Source: CAZPUS01 sp964589825 (GTDB lineage: Bacteria; Fibrobacterota; Chitinivibrionia; Chitinivibrionales; WJKA01). From it: a stretch of DNA of 32,081 nucleotides. The position numbers and the translations under genes are program-made. The notes under the pieces were generated by a model. That model was given only the letters and a program-made list of their open reading frames with translations. It made no database searches and was not told where the DNA came from. The stretch lies in the NCBI GenBank assembly GCA_964589825.1, contig CAZPUS010000029.1:1-32081 (forward strand), in the 5' to 3' direction. Positions 1-8,119 of the stretch are shown here, in pieces (the first letter of the stretch is position 1; every line of letters starts with the position of its first letter).

Positions 1-73
1 ACCCCCAGCAGGATTCGAACCTGCGACACCAGGTTTAGGAAACCTGTGCTCTATCCTCCTGAGCTATGGGGGC
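1..73 (-). tRNA. tRNA-Arg(CCT), last base(s) beyond the window edge
   Basis: On the minus strand the sequence folds as a full cloverleaf. The acceptor arm GCCCCCA pairs with TGGGGGT, the D-stem is GCTC/GAGC, the anticodon stem CAGGT/ACCTG holds the loop TTCCTAA (anticodon CCT, reading AGG), the variable loop is 5 nt, and the T-arm GCAGG-TTCGAAT-CCTGC is canonical. The discriminator base, and CCA if encoded, lie outside the window. The first acceptor pair would be a G-U wobble, which is slightly unusual. It lies about 30 nt downstream of the acylphosphatase stop on the same strand, at the end of the ruv block. Confidence 0.93.
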
Positions 74-103
74 GTATGTATCCCGAACAATACCCGAGAC
101 ATT

Positions 104-376
104 CTAATGCGTGATAGAAAAATAATTTTCCGAGTCCTGCGGCTGCACATTTTTCGTGTCTACCGAGTCGACATGTGAAAGGGGCGGCCCTTTTTGAATA
201 CGCGACACAAAACACTCGATCGCCGCATCCTCCCCCTGGGCTTCGGCTTCAACGCCACCGTCGGTACGGTTTCTTACCCAGCCGGTCACCCCGCATTCCT
301 GCGCGGCGTCCCTGGCAAAAAAGCGGAATCCAACCCCCTGAACCCGTCCCTGTATCAGTGCGTAAATTCGTTTCAT
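104..376 (-). CDS. acyP: Acylphosphatase
   Basis: A 90-residue protein of the acylphosphatase family, a small cytosolic enzyme that hydrolyses acyl phosphates such as carbamoyl phosphate and 1,3-bisphosphoglycerate. The family signature GRVQGVGFR sits at residues 10-18 and GWVRNRTDG at 32-40, so the two catalytic residues, Arg18 and Asn36, are both present. Length is normal for the family. The open frame extends further upstream, but the ATG at 376 follows a GGGAGG Shine-Dalgarno and begins exactly where the family begins (MKRIYALIQG). It is the last protein gene of the leftward ruv block, about 40 nt after the DUF2905 gene. Confidence 0.93.
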   Translation of the reverse strand: MKRIYALIQGRVQGVGFRFFARDAAQECGVTGWVRNRTDGGVEAEAQGEDAAIECFVSRIQKGPPLSHVDSVDTKNVQPQDSENYFSITH

Positions 377-416
377 ATGAACCTCCCATGTATGGACGTA
401 TGGACTGAGCAGGCTG

Positions 417-635
417 TCAGCGCCTGGAAAACAAATTGACGATAAGCGTAAGAGCGATACTGAGTACAATACAGGTCGCCACAGGAATATAAATACGCAT
501 ACGTTCGTTTCCAAGACGTATATCTCCGGGAAGCCGTCCCAGCGGTATACGATCTCCGAGAGAAAATAACAATCCCAGAACCACGAGTACCACCCCGGTC
601 AACATCAGAAATCGGCCAACTTCAACCCAGTTCAT
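417..635 (-). CDS. DUF2905 family small membrane protein
   Basis: A 72-residue protein with two hydrophobic segments (about residues 7-26 and 48-68) separated by a polar hairpin. The linker contains DRIPLGRLPGDIR, the conserved core of DUF2905 proteins, whose biochemical role is unknown. It is expected in the inner membrane. A GGGAG precedes the ATG. It sits 27 nt downstream of ruvB on the same strand, and this family is often seen close to ruvB, so co-transcription is likely. Function is not assigned. Confidence 0.85.
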   Translation of the reverse strand: MNWVEVGRFLMLTGVVLVVLGLLFSLGDRIPLGRLPGDIRLGNERMRIYIPVATCIVLSIALTLIVNLFSRR

Positions 636-662
636 ATGCGCTGCTCCCGGCGGTGTAATTCT

Positions 663-1745
663 TCATTCAAAAAGATCTTTCTGTTGCTGCGGACCGCTGC
701 CGCCTTTTTTCCGACTACTATTTTTTACCGGATAATCGAGATAAGCGTATGCTTTTTCGGTCACTTCCCGTCCCCGCGGTGTACGTTTTAAAAACCCCGA
801 TTGAATCAGAAACGGCTCATAAACCTCCTCAATGGTATCCGGTTCTTCGCCGACCACCACCGCAATGGTGTTGATGCCCACCGGACCTCCACCGTAATTT
901 TCGATGATCGCACACAGAATTCTGCGATCCATTTCGTCGAGTCCCTCTGCATCGACACCGAGCATAGCGAGTGTCTTCTGCACCACCGTCGCACTAATAC
1001 GTCCGTCCGCTTTAATATCCGCCACATCACGGCATCGTCGCAGCAACCGGTTAACGATACGCGGCGTACCACGTGAGCGCTTCCCGAGCTCATAGGCTGC
1101 CTCCTCTTCGCATTCGACCTCCAGAAGCCGTGCAGACCGCGCAGCAATCACCTGCAGCGCATCGGGCATATAGTAGCTCAGTCTGCCGACATAGCCAAAC
1201 CGCGCACGCATTGGAGAGGTAAGCATTCCCGTTCGCGTGGTCGCACCAACAAGCGTAAAATGTTTCAACGGCAGGCGTACCGAACGCGCCGACGGTCCGT
1301 CGCCGATGGTGATATCAAAAATAAAATCTTCCATCGCCGGATAGAGCGCCTCTTCAACTACCCGGTTGAGCCGATGAATTTCATCGATAAATATCAGCTC
1401 CTTTTCAGCCACATTGGTCAGATTTCCCGCCAGATCGCCCTTTTTCTCGAGCACGGGACCGGACGTCGTGTGGATTTCGACTCCGAGTTCATGCGCCAGT
1501 ATCCTGGCGAGGGTGGTTTTGCCCAGCCCCGGTGGTCCGCAAAAGAGTATATGATCGAGCGCCTCCCCGCGTTTCTTCGCCGCTTCGACGAAGACCTGCA
1601 GATTCTCCTTCAGCGACTCCTGGCCCACAAAATCGGTGAACGACTGTGGGCGCAGGGAGCGGTCGAATGTCTCCTCCGCCTCATTTACAGGTGCGGACGA
1701 CACCAGCCGCTGTTGCTCGTTGTGTTCGGATTGATACTCCATCAT
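663..1745 (-). CDS. ruvB: Holliday junction branch migration ATPase RuvB
   Basis: A 360-residue AAA+ motor that forms hexameric rings on DNA and, with RuvA, drives branch migration of Holliday junctions during recombinational repair. Walker A GPPGLGKT is at residues 70-77, Walker B DEIH at 121-124, sensor-1 GATTR at 167-171, and the conserved SPMRARFG and RGTPRIVNRLLRR segments (arginine finger and sensor-2 regions) follow. The C-terminal winged-helix DNA-binding domain is complete (GGGPVGINTIA). A poorly conserved tail rich in Lys, Ser and Gln follows residue 340. Two ATGs stand in tandem; the first is used here, behind GGGGAA. ruvA ends 15 nt upstream. Confidence 0.97.
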   Translation of the reverse strand: MMEYQSEHNEQQRLVSSAPVNEAEETFDRSLRPQSFTDFVGQESLKENLQVFVEAAKKRGEALDHILFCGPPGLGKTTLARILAHELGVEIHTTSGPVLEKKGDLAGNLTNVAEKELIFIDEIHRLNRVVEEALYPAMEDFIFDITIGDGPSARSVRLPLKHFTLVGATTRTGMLTSPMRARFGYVGRLSYYMPDALQVIAARSARLLEVECEEEAAYELGKRSRGTPRIVNRLLRRCRDVADIKADGRISATVVQKTLAMLGVDAEGLDEMDRRILCAIIENYGGGPVGINTIAVVVGEEPDTIEEVYEPFLIQSGFLKRTPRGREVTEKAYAYLDYPVKNSSRKKGGSGPQQQKDLFE

Positions 1746-1760
1746 CTTCGATTCCCCGCA

Positions 1761-2375
1761 TTAACTGACATGCTGCAGCCCCTGTCTGACCCACTCCTCT
1801 ACACCGGCTTGAGAGTCTATCGAGCCGGCAACAGTATAAATAGCCTGCTGCACCTGCTTTTCCGAATAACCGAGTGCCGAAAGCGCAGCAGCTGCCTCAT
1901 GCATAATTTCCTTCTGCCCCGCTCCCGGGGCACGGGAGGATGCCGATGCTGCAGTCGGTAAGGCAAGCCTGGCCTCGTCGAGTTTCCCCTTGAGCTCCAT
2001 CACCATACGCTGCGCCGTCTTCTGCCCGATACCGCTTACCGATGCAAACCACGCAGGATTCTGGGCACGAACCGCTTCGACGATCTGTTCGACGGAAAGC
2101 TCCGAGAGGACACTGAGGCCTACCCGCGGACCGATCTTGTTTACCCCGATCAGGTTGATAAAAATCGTACGTTCCGCCTCGCTCGCGAATCCGTATAACC
2201 GATGCATATCTTCCCGCACATGAAAATAAATCAGCACCCGCACCTGTTGATTCAAGGAAGGCAGCTGCGAATAGGTCGATACAGGAATAAAAACCTCATA
2301 TCCAATCCCGGCAGCTTCTACGGTAATCGCATTTTGATCTTTTTTTGTCAGTTCACCTTTTATGTAATCTATCAA
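1761..2375 (-). CDS. ruvA: Holliday junction DNA helicase subunit RuvA (TTG start)
   Basis: A RuvA homologue of 204 residues that binds four-way junctions as a tetramer and loads RuvB. The N-terminal OB-fold (IDYIKGELTKK...), the helix-hairpin-helix region (LIGVNKIGPRVGLSVLSEL and SVSGIGQKTAQRMVMEL) and the C-terminal RuvB-binding domain (ALSALGYSEKQVQQAI) are all visible. An in-frame ATG lies further upstream at 2438 but gives an unrelated leader. I chose the TTG at 2375: it is preceded by GGAG at 8-nt spacing and gives MIDYIKGEL, the usual family start. A GTG at 2381 is closer to the GGAG than normal. It is followed by ruvB and preceded by ruvC. Confidence 0.94.
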   Translation of the reverse strand: MIDYIKGELTKKDQNAITVEAAGIGYEVFIPVSTYSQLPSLNQQVRVLIYFHVREDMHRLYGFASEAERTIFINLIGVNKIGPRVGLSVLSELSVEQIVEAVRAQNPAWFASVSGIGQKTAQRMVMELKGKLDEARLALPTAASASSRAPGAGQKEIMHEAAAALSALGYSEKQVQQAIYTVAGSIDSQAGVEEWVRQGLQHVS

Positions 2376-2438
2376 TCTCACAACTCCGTGTCGGGGGACA
2401 AGGTACAAAACCGGCCTTAAAATTCCCGGGTATGTCAA

Positions 2439-2966
2439 TCACCTGCGTTTTTTGGATGTGCGCCCCGTGGCGGCAATCGAGGCCAACTCCGAATTCGTAT
2501 TGTAAAAGCCGCACATGGCAACCGCAAGCGCATCATAGGCATCTGCCCAGGCATGCGTGCGGGGCGGGGCAAGCAGCATTTCGATCATGTACTGGACCTG
2601 TTGTTTTTCCGCGCTCCCGTTTCCGGTGATCGATTTTTTTATGCTTCGCGGAGTATACTCTTCGACGCACAATCTTCTGGTCCCTGCGGCAAGCAGGCAT
2701 ACGCCTCGCACATGCCCCAGAATGAGCGCGGTACGTGCATTTTTATAATAGAAGGCTTTTTCTACACACACTTTGTCAACCGGATATTGAACAAGCGCAT
2801 GCTGCAGTCCTTCATGGACCGTAACCAGCTTGGCATCGAGCCTATCAGCCTTTCCGGTGCGTATAACTCCTGAATCGAGCCATGCGGCCCGATTGCCGTG
2901 TACTTCGATTATTCCGTATCCCGTAACCGCAGAGCCCGGATCGATTCCAAAAATAATCATATACAT
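2439..2966 (-). CDS. ruvC: Crossover junction endodeoxyribonuclease RuvC
   Basis: A 175-residue RNase H-fold nuclease that resolves Holliday junctions. Signature elements are FGIDPGSAVTGYGI at the N-terminus with the first catalytic Asp, VEKAFYYKNARTALILGHVRG with the catalytic Glu, and HAWADAYDALAVA with the final acidic pair. Length is typical. The ATG at 2966 is used; a second ATG two codons later gives the more common MIIFGIDPG start, and neither has a strong Shine-Dalgarno. The order yebC-ruvC-ruvA-ruvB on one strand is a widespread arrangement and supports the call. Confidence 0.96.
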   Translation of the reverse strand: MYMIIFGIDPGSAVTGYGIIEVHGNRAAWLDSGVIRTGKADRLDAKLVTVHEGLQHALVQYPVDKVCVEKAFYYKNARTALILGHVRGVCLLAAGTRRLCVEEYTPRSIKKSITGNGSAEKQQVQYMIEMLLAPPRTHAWADAYDALAVAMCGFYNTNSELASIAATGRTSKKRR

Positions 2967-3018
2967 CTACCAGTTCGGTGTAACGCACCGGCAATAACGT
3001 GCGCAAATGGCCGCCATT

Positions 3019-3774
3019 CTATTCCTGGGCATTGAATTTTTCCATTTCGCTCTCCGATATATCGAAATTGCTGTAGACATTCTGTACATCGTCGACATCG
3101 TCGATTTTGTTTATCAGTTTGAGCAGCTTCTGAGCCTTCTCTCCTTCCACCGGCACGGTATTCTGCGGAACTTTGGTAATTTCGGCCGATGAAACGGGAA
3201 TACCGGCACTGGTGAGGGCATCGCGCACGGTATCGAGCTGCGCAAGTGGTGTGGTGACCTCGTAGAGATCATCCTGTGTATGCACATCGTCCGCACCGCC
3301 TTCGAGTGCCGCTTCCATCAGCGTCTCTTCATCACATTTATCACGCTCCACGATGATACGACCCACGGTATCGAACATCCATGCGACCGAATTCGCTTCC
3401 CCCAGCTTTCCCCCACCTTTGTTCATCACTCCGCGTACATCCGATATGGTTCTGTTGCGGTTATCTGTTATCGCTTCGATAAGCAGTGCAACACCGCCGG
3501 GCCCATAACCGTCGATATACATCTCTTCCCAGCTTTCGCCCCCGTTTTTACCCGTACCCCGGGCAATGGCATTATCGATGTTTTTGTTGGGCATATTCTG
3601 CGCACGCGCGTTCGCCACCGCGGTACGAAGCCGGGGATTGCTCTCCACATCACCCCCGCCGTCACGGGCAGCGATCGTGATTTCCCTAATGAGTCTGCTG
3701 AACACTTTGCCGCGCGCTTTGTCGTTTGCGGCTTTCTGGCGTTTTATGGTTGACCATTTTGAATGACCGGACAT
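3019..3774 (-). CDS. yebC: YebC/PmpR family protein
   Basis: A 251-residue member of the YebC/TACO1 family. It begins with the family hallmark MSGHSKWSTIKRQK, followed by KVFSRLIREI, NPRLRTAVANARAQNMP and YEGYGPGGVA-like elements (here YIDGYGPGGVALLIE). Family members are described either as DNA-binding transcription regulators or as translation factors that relieve ribosome stalling at difficult motifs, and the sequence does not decide between them. Full length, with a normal acidic C-terminal half. It heads the yebC-ruvCAB cluster, 52 nt upstream of ruvC. Confidence 0.96.
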   Translation of the reverse strand: MSGHSKWSTIKRQKAANDKARGKVFSRLIREITIAARDGGGDVESNPRLRTAVANARAQNMPNKNIDNAIARGTGKNGGESWEEMYIDGYGPGGVALLIEAITDNRNRTISDVRGVMNKGGGKLGEANSVAWMFDTVGRIIVERDKCDEETLMEAALEGGADDVHTQDDLYEVTTPLAQLDTVRDALTSAGIPVSSAEITKVPQNTVPVEGEKAQKLLKLINKIDDVDDVQNVYSNFDISESEMEKFNAQE

Positions 3775-3898
3775 GCCTACTCCTCTTTATGTGAAATATA
3801 GTTCTCTTTTGCAAAATGTGACGCAGTTTTATGCGCACAACCACCGCAGCTGCAGAAGACTGCTCGTAAAAAGATCGTACTCTCCGGGTACCGACTAT

Positions 3899-4735
3899 CT
3901 ACGTATCGTCTGATGCACACAACTGCTGCAATGTAAGACTATATACATTCGGCAGCGCTTTTCCAAGAAAATCGGCCGCGGTCTCTTCGTAATTAGGCGT
4001 TTTGTCAGTGACGTAAAACGTACTGTTACGGTAGCCGTCTTCTTCCGCATCACTTGTTTCCTGGAGTGATGTAAGAATATCCTGCATCTCTTTGGCGGTC
4101 CAGAGTGCGCTGTCGATAAGCTCGATACCGCTTCCCACCGTTCCCTGAATTATCTCCTTGAGTAACGGATAGTGGGTACATCCCAGTATCAAACAGTCGA
4201 TACCTGTATCTATAAGTTCGTACAGATAGTGCTCGACGGTAAGCTGGGCAATCTCGTTGTCGATAAATCCCTCTTCTACAAGTGGTGCAAAAAGCGGACA
4301 CGGTTTTGGATACACTTTTACCGAGCGGTCAATATGCGCAATTGCCCGCGCATATGCGCCCGAATTGATCGTAGCCCTGGTCCCGATCACCCCGACTTTC
4401 CTGTTTGCCGTACGCACCACAGCCGATTTCGCTCCCGGAAGCACCACTCCAATGACCGGTACATCGGTTATCTCTTTTCTCAATGTTTCGAGTGCCACCG
4501 AAGACGCGGTGTTACATGCCACCACCAGCATCTTAATTCCTTTCCCCCGCAGAAAACCGGCGTTCTGGCGTGCAAACGATATAATGCTTTTGTCAGATCG
4601 CCCGCCATATGGGAAACGACACGTGTCCCCCAGATAAACCACTCTCTCGCTGGGCATGAGCCGGTATAATTCCTTTACAACGGTCAACCCGCCGAGTCCG
4701 GAATCGAAAATACCAATGGGTGCCGGATTACTCAT
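3899..4735 (-). CDS. murI: Glutamate racemase
   Basis: A 278-residue cofactor-independent racemase that makes D-glutamate for peptidoglycan. The motif GIFDSGLGGLTV covers residues 8-19 with Asp11, VACNTASS contains catalytic Cys74, and LGCTHYP contains catalytic Cys186 followed by His188. Length is typical. The gene starts 12 nt after the amidase stop on the same strand, so two wall enzymes are probably co-transcribed; a 124-nt spacer then separates it from yebC. Confidence 0.96.
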   Translation of the reverse strand: MSNPAPIGIFDSGLGGLTVVKELYRLMPSERVVYLGDTCRFPYGGRSDKSIISFARQNAGFLRGKGIKMLVVACNTASSVALETLRKEITDVPVIGVVLPGAKSAVVRTANRKVGVIGTRATINSGAYARAIAHIDRSVKVYPKPCPLFAPLVEEGFIDNEIAQLTVEHYLYELIDTGIDCLILGCTHYPLLKEIIQGTVGSGIELIDSALWTAKEMQDILTSLQETSDAEEDGYRNSTFYVTDKTPNYEETAADFLGKALPNVYSLTLQQLCASDDT

Positions 4736-4747
4736 GGTTTAATTCCT

Positions 4748-5995
4748 TTATTGCTCATATTTTTGTTTAAAACTGCACACCGCGTCAAATATCGACCGGG
4801 CTATCTCTTTCTGAAAAGCTTCATCGGCCAGCAGTTTCTCTTCATCGGGATTCGATATGAACGCGGTTTCGACAAGCACGGCCGGCATCAGGGCGCCGTT
4901 GAGCACCCAGAAGTTCGCCTGTCCCACACCCCGGTGCAGTTTCCTTACTTTTTTCAATTTTTGATGGAACGAACCTTCCAGACAAATCGCCATGCGCTGA
5001 CTCTCTTCGAGATATTCATTACTGGTCAAATCGAGAAGGATATTCTGGAGATAATCACCCCGGTCGGTCTTTTTTTCAAACTCGACCACGGCATTTTCCC
5101 GCATTGCGACACGCTTATCGGTCTCGTTTTTCGCTTCTGACAAAAAATACATTTTATACCCGCGCACGTTCCTGCGTTTTTTTTCGCTGCCACCAATCGC
5201 ATTCGCATGAATACTGAGAAAAAGATCCGCCTTCTTCCTGTTCGCAAAATCAGTGCGCTTTCGAAGCGGAATGAACGTGTCGTCGTCCCGAGTCATATAC
5301 ACCTTCATGTCGGTTTTCTCCTGTATGAGATCCCTTAAATGAAGGGCAATGCCGAGTACCACATCCTTCTCCATCAGACCACCGCCCCCCAGTGCACCGG
5401 GGTCTCTGCCCCCGTGTCCGGGATCGATGACAACACTCTGAACGCTGGGTATTGCAATGGTAACCGTATCGTGGCCGGCACGCGCTTCGATACCGCCAGG
5501 AGTTGACGTCTCTGCACGTGTCGTAAAAAGAATATTCCCTTTTTCCGCATTGTATTCCGCACGGTAGCCGGGAAATACATTCGACACAAACGACGTGATA
5601 TCCGACACCGGGTAATAGATCGAACCGTTATGCATAATCGGCGCATACAGCAGCTGCACTGTTCGCCCCCCCCCGCTGCAGAAATGCACTCCGGCTGCAA
5701 AGCGATATTCTTCTCCTGCGGATGATTCGCACAACAACATGTGCCGGGTAGCGTCAAAAGAAGCGCTACAGCCCAAAAATCCGACCAGCTCCTCCAGCGG
5801 CAGATAGCGTCCGTGTTCGGTATTATGAAGTTCGATCGATGTGTCGGGTTGACGTGCATCGTGATAAGCCAGGGTTATCGAGTTACCATAGCCCGTATCG
5901 AACAGTACGAGGAGACACATCGTGATGACTGCTGCCGCAAATCGGTTTTTCATATCATTGTTACAGACTCCGGAAGACCAAAAGCGTCGACTCAT
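4748..5995 (-). CDS. N-acetylmuramoyl-L-alanine amidase (Amidase_3 type), secreted
   Basis: A 415-residue zinc amidase that cleaves the bond between MurNAc and the stem peptide. Residues 16-37 form a hydrophobic signal segment, so it is exported to the periplasm. Residues about 45-160 resemble the copper-amine-oxidase-N-like domain found in wall hydrolases. The catalytic domain from 186 carries DPGHGGRDPGA (His194), the metal Glu209 in MEKDV, SIHANA (His263) and the catalytic Glu376 in VETAF. An insertion rich in charged residues lies at about 268-320. The ATG at 5995 has AGGAGG at 7-nt spacing, and this site overlaps the end of smpB; the later ATG at 5953 has none. A run of nine G (coding strand) encodes SGGG near residue 107. 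Confidence 0.93.
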   Translation of the reverse strand: MSRRFWSSGVCNNDMKNRFAAAVITMCLLVLFDTGYGNSITLAYHDARQPDTSIELHNTEHGRYLPLEELVGFLGCSASFDATRHMLLCESSAGEEYRFAAGVHFCSGGGRTVQLLYAPIMHNGSIYYPVSDITSFVSNVFPGYRAEYNAEKGNILFTTRAETSTPGGIEARAGHDTVTIAIPSVQSVVIDPGHGGRDPGALGGGGLMEKDVVLGIALHLRDLIQEKTDMKVYMTRDDDTFIPLRKRTDFANRKKADLFLSIHANAIGGSEKKRRNVRGYKMYFLSEAKNETDKRVAMRENAVVEFEKKTDRGDYLQNILLDLTSNEYLEESQRMAICLEGSFHQKLKKVRKLHRGVGQANFWVLNGALMPAVLVETAFISNPDEEKLLADEAFQKEIARSIFDAVCSFKQKYEQ

Positions 5996-6006
5996 AGAAG
6001 TACCTC

Positions 6007-6450
6007 CTAACGGTTTTTCATCACTCGTTCCATCCGTTTTTTCGTCTCTTTCTCCGCAATGGCCTGACGTTTGTCATACTTGCGTTTACCTCGACATACT
6101 CCGATCTCTACCTTAAGCCATTGTCCTGAAAAATACAACGAAAGCGGTATCAGTGTGAGACGCTTCTGCTGCACTTCTTTACACAGCCGGGCAATCTCTT
6201 TTTTATGCAGCAGCAGTTTTCTGTTCCTATATGGATCGGGTGCAAACCAGGCATTGCCCTGCCAGGGGCTTATGTGCATTTTTTGTAGTATGATCTCACC
6301 ATTTTTGCACATACCATACGCGTCCGCCAGGTTCACTTTGCCGGCACGAACCGATTTCACTTCGCTTCCCCGCAGCTCGATACCGGTCTCGATCTTCTGC
6401 AGGACTTCAAAATTATGATACGCTTTTCTGTTTCTTACCACGACACGCAT
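6007..6450 (-). CDS. smpB: SsrA-binding protein SmpB
   Basis: A 147-residue partner of tmRNA in trans-translation. It binds the tRNA-like domain and brings it to stalled ribosomes. Recognisable elements are NRKAYHNFEVLQKIETGIEL, GSEVKSVRAGKVNLADAY, DPYRNRKLLLHKKEI and the basic C-terminal tail GKRKYDKR...KKRMERVMKNR that reaches into the decoding channel. The longer open frame upstream is not needed: the ATG at 6450 has AGGAGAGG and the family N-terminus. Its RNA partner ssrA is at 16706-17066. The last codons overlap the ribosome-binding site of the downstream amidase. Confidence 0.96.
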   Translation of the reverse strand: MRVVVRNRKAYHNFEVLQKIETGIELRGSEVKSVRAGKVNLADAYGMCKNGEIILQKMHISPWQGNAWFAPDPYRNRKLLLHKKEIARLCKEVQQKRLTLIPLSLYFSGQWLKVEIGVCRGKRKYDKRQAIAEKETKKRMERVMKNR

Positions 6451-6744
6451 ACACCTCTCCTGAATTCCCCGACGGGATTTGTGTAAGGCGCTGGTTCCGT
6501 TCCGATCCACACAGAAGGCTCTTGTGATGTATATTTAAACCGAATCGGGCGTTTTTGCGCGCGATAACCATCGCCATCCGTACCTGCCGTGCCTTCCGAA
6601 AAGACACAAGCCGACATACCGCAGGACCGACATATCGTTTTCAGGCACGCATCCGCGGCACAACGCCTTACATAGCTCATCAAAATATTTTTCTGTTTAG
6701 GTTTAATGTAACAGCGGACCCAAAAAAGGAGGATACCTGACAAC

Positions 6745-7995
6745 ATGTGCACGCTTATCGCCGCATTGATCCTGCTTATACTTCTTTCGGGCTGTTTCTC
6801 CGGAACGGAAACCGCTTTTACCTCTCTGAGTATAATCAAAGTTCGTTCTTTACTCAAAAATAATATTCCTGGAGCCCGGCTGCTTATTTTCCTGAAACAG
6901 CATACGCACCGGGTGCTTATTACCATCCTTATCGGCAACAATATCGTCAATATCGCGGCCTCGGTACTCGCGACCATCCTGTTTACCGACTTGTTCGGAT
7001 CGGCGGGTCCCGGTATTTCCATGGGGGTCATGACGCTTCTGGTACTCGTCTTCGGTGAAATCACGCCAAAGACATTCGCCACGCAGAATGCCGAGCGCCT
7101 TTCGCTTATTGCAGCACGTCCGCTGCATATTCTGATGATTGCGCTCAAACCACTGGTGATTCTGATGGAGGCTTTGTCGACACTACTGAGCCGGTTTTTC
7201 TCCTCCTCCCCATCCGGCTCACTCACCACCGAAGAGGTCCGTTCCACATTGACCATTGGCACCGAGCAGGGGGTGCTGCCCCGTGATATCGCCAATATGA
7301 TGTCACATATCCTCGATTTTGGCACCCGCAAGGTAACAAAAATAATGACACCCCGTGGTGCGCTACATTTTTTTGATGAACACACACCGGTTTTTCAGAT
7401 CCTGCGAGAACAACCATCATTAAAACACTCAAGATATCCGGTCTTCAGGGATGACAAGGATATCGTTACCGGCATCATTTCTTCAGAAACACTGAATACA
7501 CTTCCCCCATCCCAGCGCCGGCTTCCTGCAAAAGAGATCGCCTCTCGTGTATATTTCTTCCCGAAAACGAAAAACATCAGTGATGCGATTCTTTTTTTCA
7601 AGCGTAAGGAAACCGATACCATACTTATCATAGACGAATACGGTTCGGTGATCGGCATGCTCACCACCGACGATATTATTGACGACATCGCACATACCCA
7701 CGTAGAGAAACCGAGTCTGCTTCCCGAAGGAGTTACGTTGGAGGCGGACGGCAGCTTTCTTATACATGCAGATACAAAGATAGATCAGCTGCGCAAGGTT
7801 ATCATACTCGATGACTCATCGGCACCGTACGACACGGTTGCCGGACTTGTACAGCATCACCTTGGTGCCATCCCCCGCAGGGGAGAAAAACTTTCATTTG
7901 CACACGGACAGCTTGTAATCGAAAAGGTAAGCGCTTCACATATAGAGACAGTTCGCTTTATCCCGGCAAAAAAGAAACATGCTCATTCTACCTGA
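6745..7995 (+). CDS. CNNM/CBS-domain membrane protein (HlyC/CorC family)
   Basis: A 416-residue membrane protein. Residues 1-150 form a DUF21/CNNM transmembrane domain (LSGCFSGTETAFTSLS, GNNIVNIAAS, VFGEITPK); a CBS pair follows at about 195-320 (TPRGALHFFDEHTPV..., LIIDEYGSVIGMLTTDDI), then a C-terminal CorC_HlyC domain (TIDQL-like region to VIEKV). Relatives are linked to magnesium or cobalt homeostasis or efflux; the substrate here is unknown. A GGAGG sits about 12 nt before the ATG, a rather long spacing. It is divergent from smpB and converges on folD, with repeat copy A filling the spacer behind its stop. Confidence 0.92.
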   Translation: MCTLIAALILLILLSGCFSGTETAFTSLSIIKVRSLLKNNIPGARLLIFLKQHTHRVLITILIGNNIVNIAASVLATILFTDLFGSAGPGISMGVMTLLVLVFGEITPKTFATQNAERLSLIAARPLHILMIALKPLVILMEALSTLLSRFFSSSPSGSLTTEEVRSTLTIGTEQGVLPRDIANMMSHILDFGTRKVTKIMTPRGALHFFDEHTPVFQILREQPSLKHSRYPVFRDDKDIVTGIISSETLNTLPPSQRRLPAKEIASRVYFFPKTKNISDAILFFKRKETDTILIIDEYGSVIGMLTTDDIIDDIAHTHVEKPSLLPEGVTLEADGSFLIHADTKIDQLRKVIILDDSSAPYDTVAGLVQHHLGAIPRRGEKLSFAHGQLVIEKVSASHIETVRFIPAKKKHAHST

Positions 7996-8113
7996 ATTGA
8001 GCTATTGTTTTAGTGAACGCTGCGGTAAACCGTATGTTCAATGCGTTCTCGAATAGTATGTATCAATCTTGTTGGTTGGCTTATGATTTCCGGGCACGCA
8101 GGAGCAGTACGGA
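7996..8113 (+). repeat. Dispersed intergenic repeat, copy A (3'-truncated)
   Basis: This copy begins immediately after the CNNM stop codon and fills almost the whole convergent spacer up to the folD stop. It aligns over about 115 nt with copies B and C: shared blocks include TTGAGC, TTGTTTTAGTGAA, GCTGCGGT, GTTCTCGAA and CTTGTTGGTTGGCTTATG. The inner stem CAATC/GGTTG (8064-8068, 8074-8078) is kept by a T-G wobble. The right-hand part seen in the other copies, a terminal hairpin plus the inverted terminus, is missing here. Confidence 0.8.
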
Positions 8114-8119
8114 TGCCAG

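Noticed and set aside
6435..7385. 316-codon open frame on the minus strand over smpB and the CNNM gene
   Set aside because: It lies antisense to the CNNM coding region and has no domain or ribosome-binding site.
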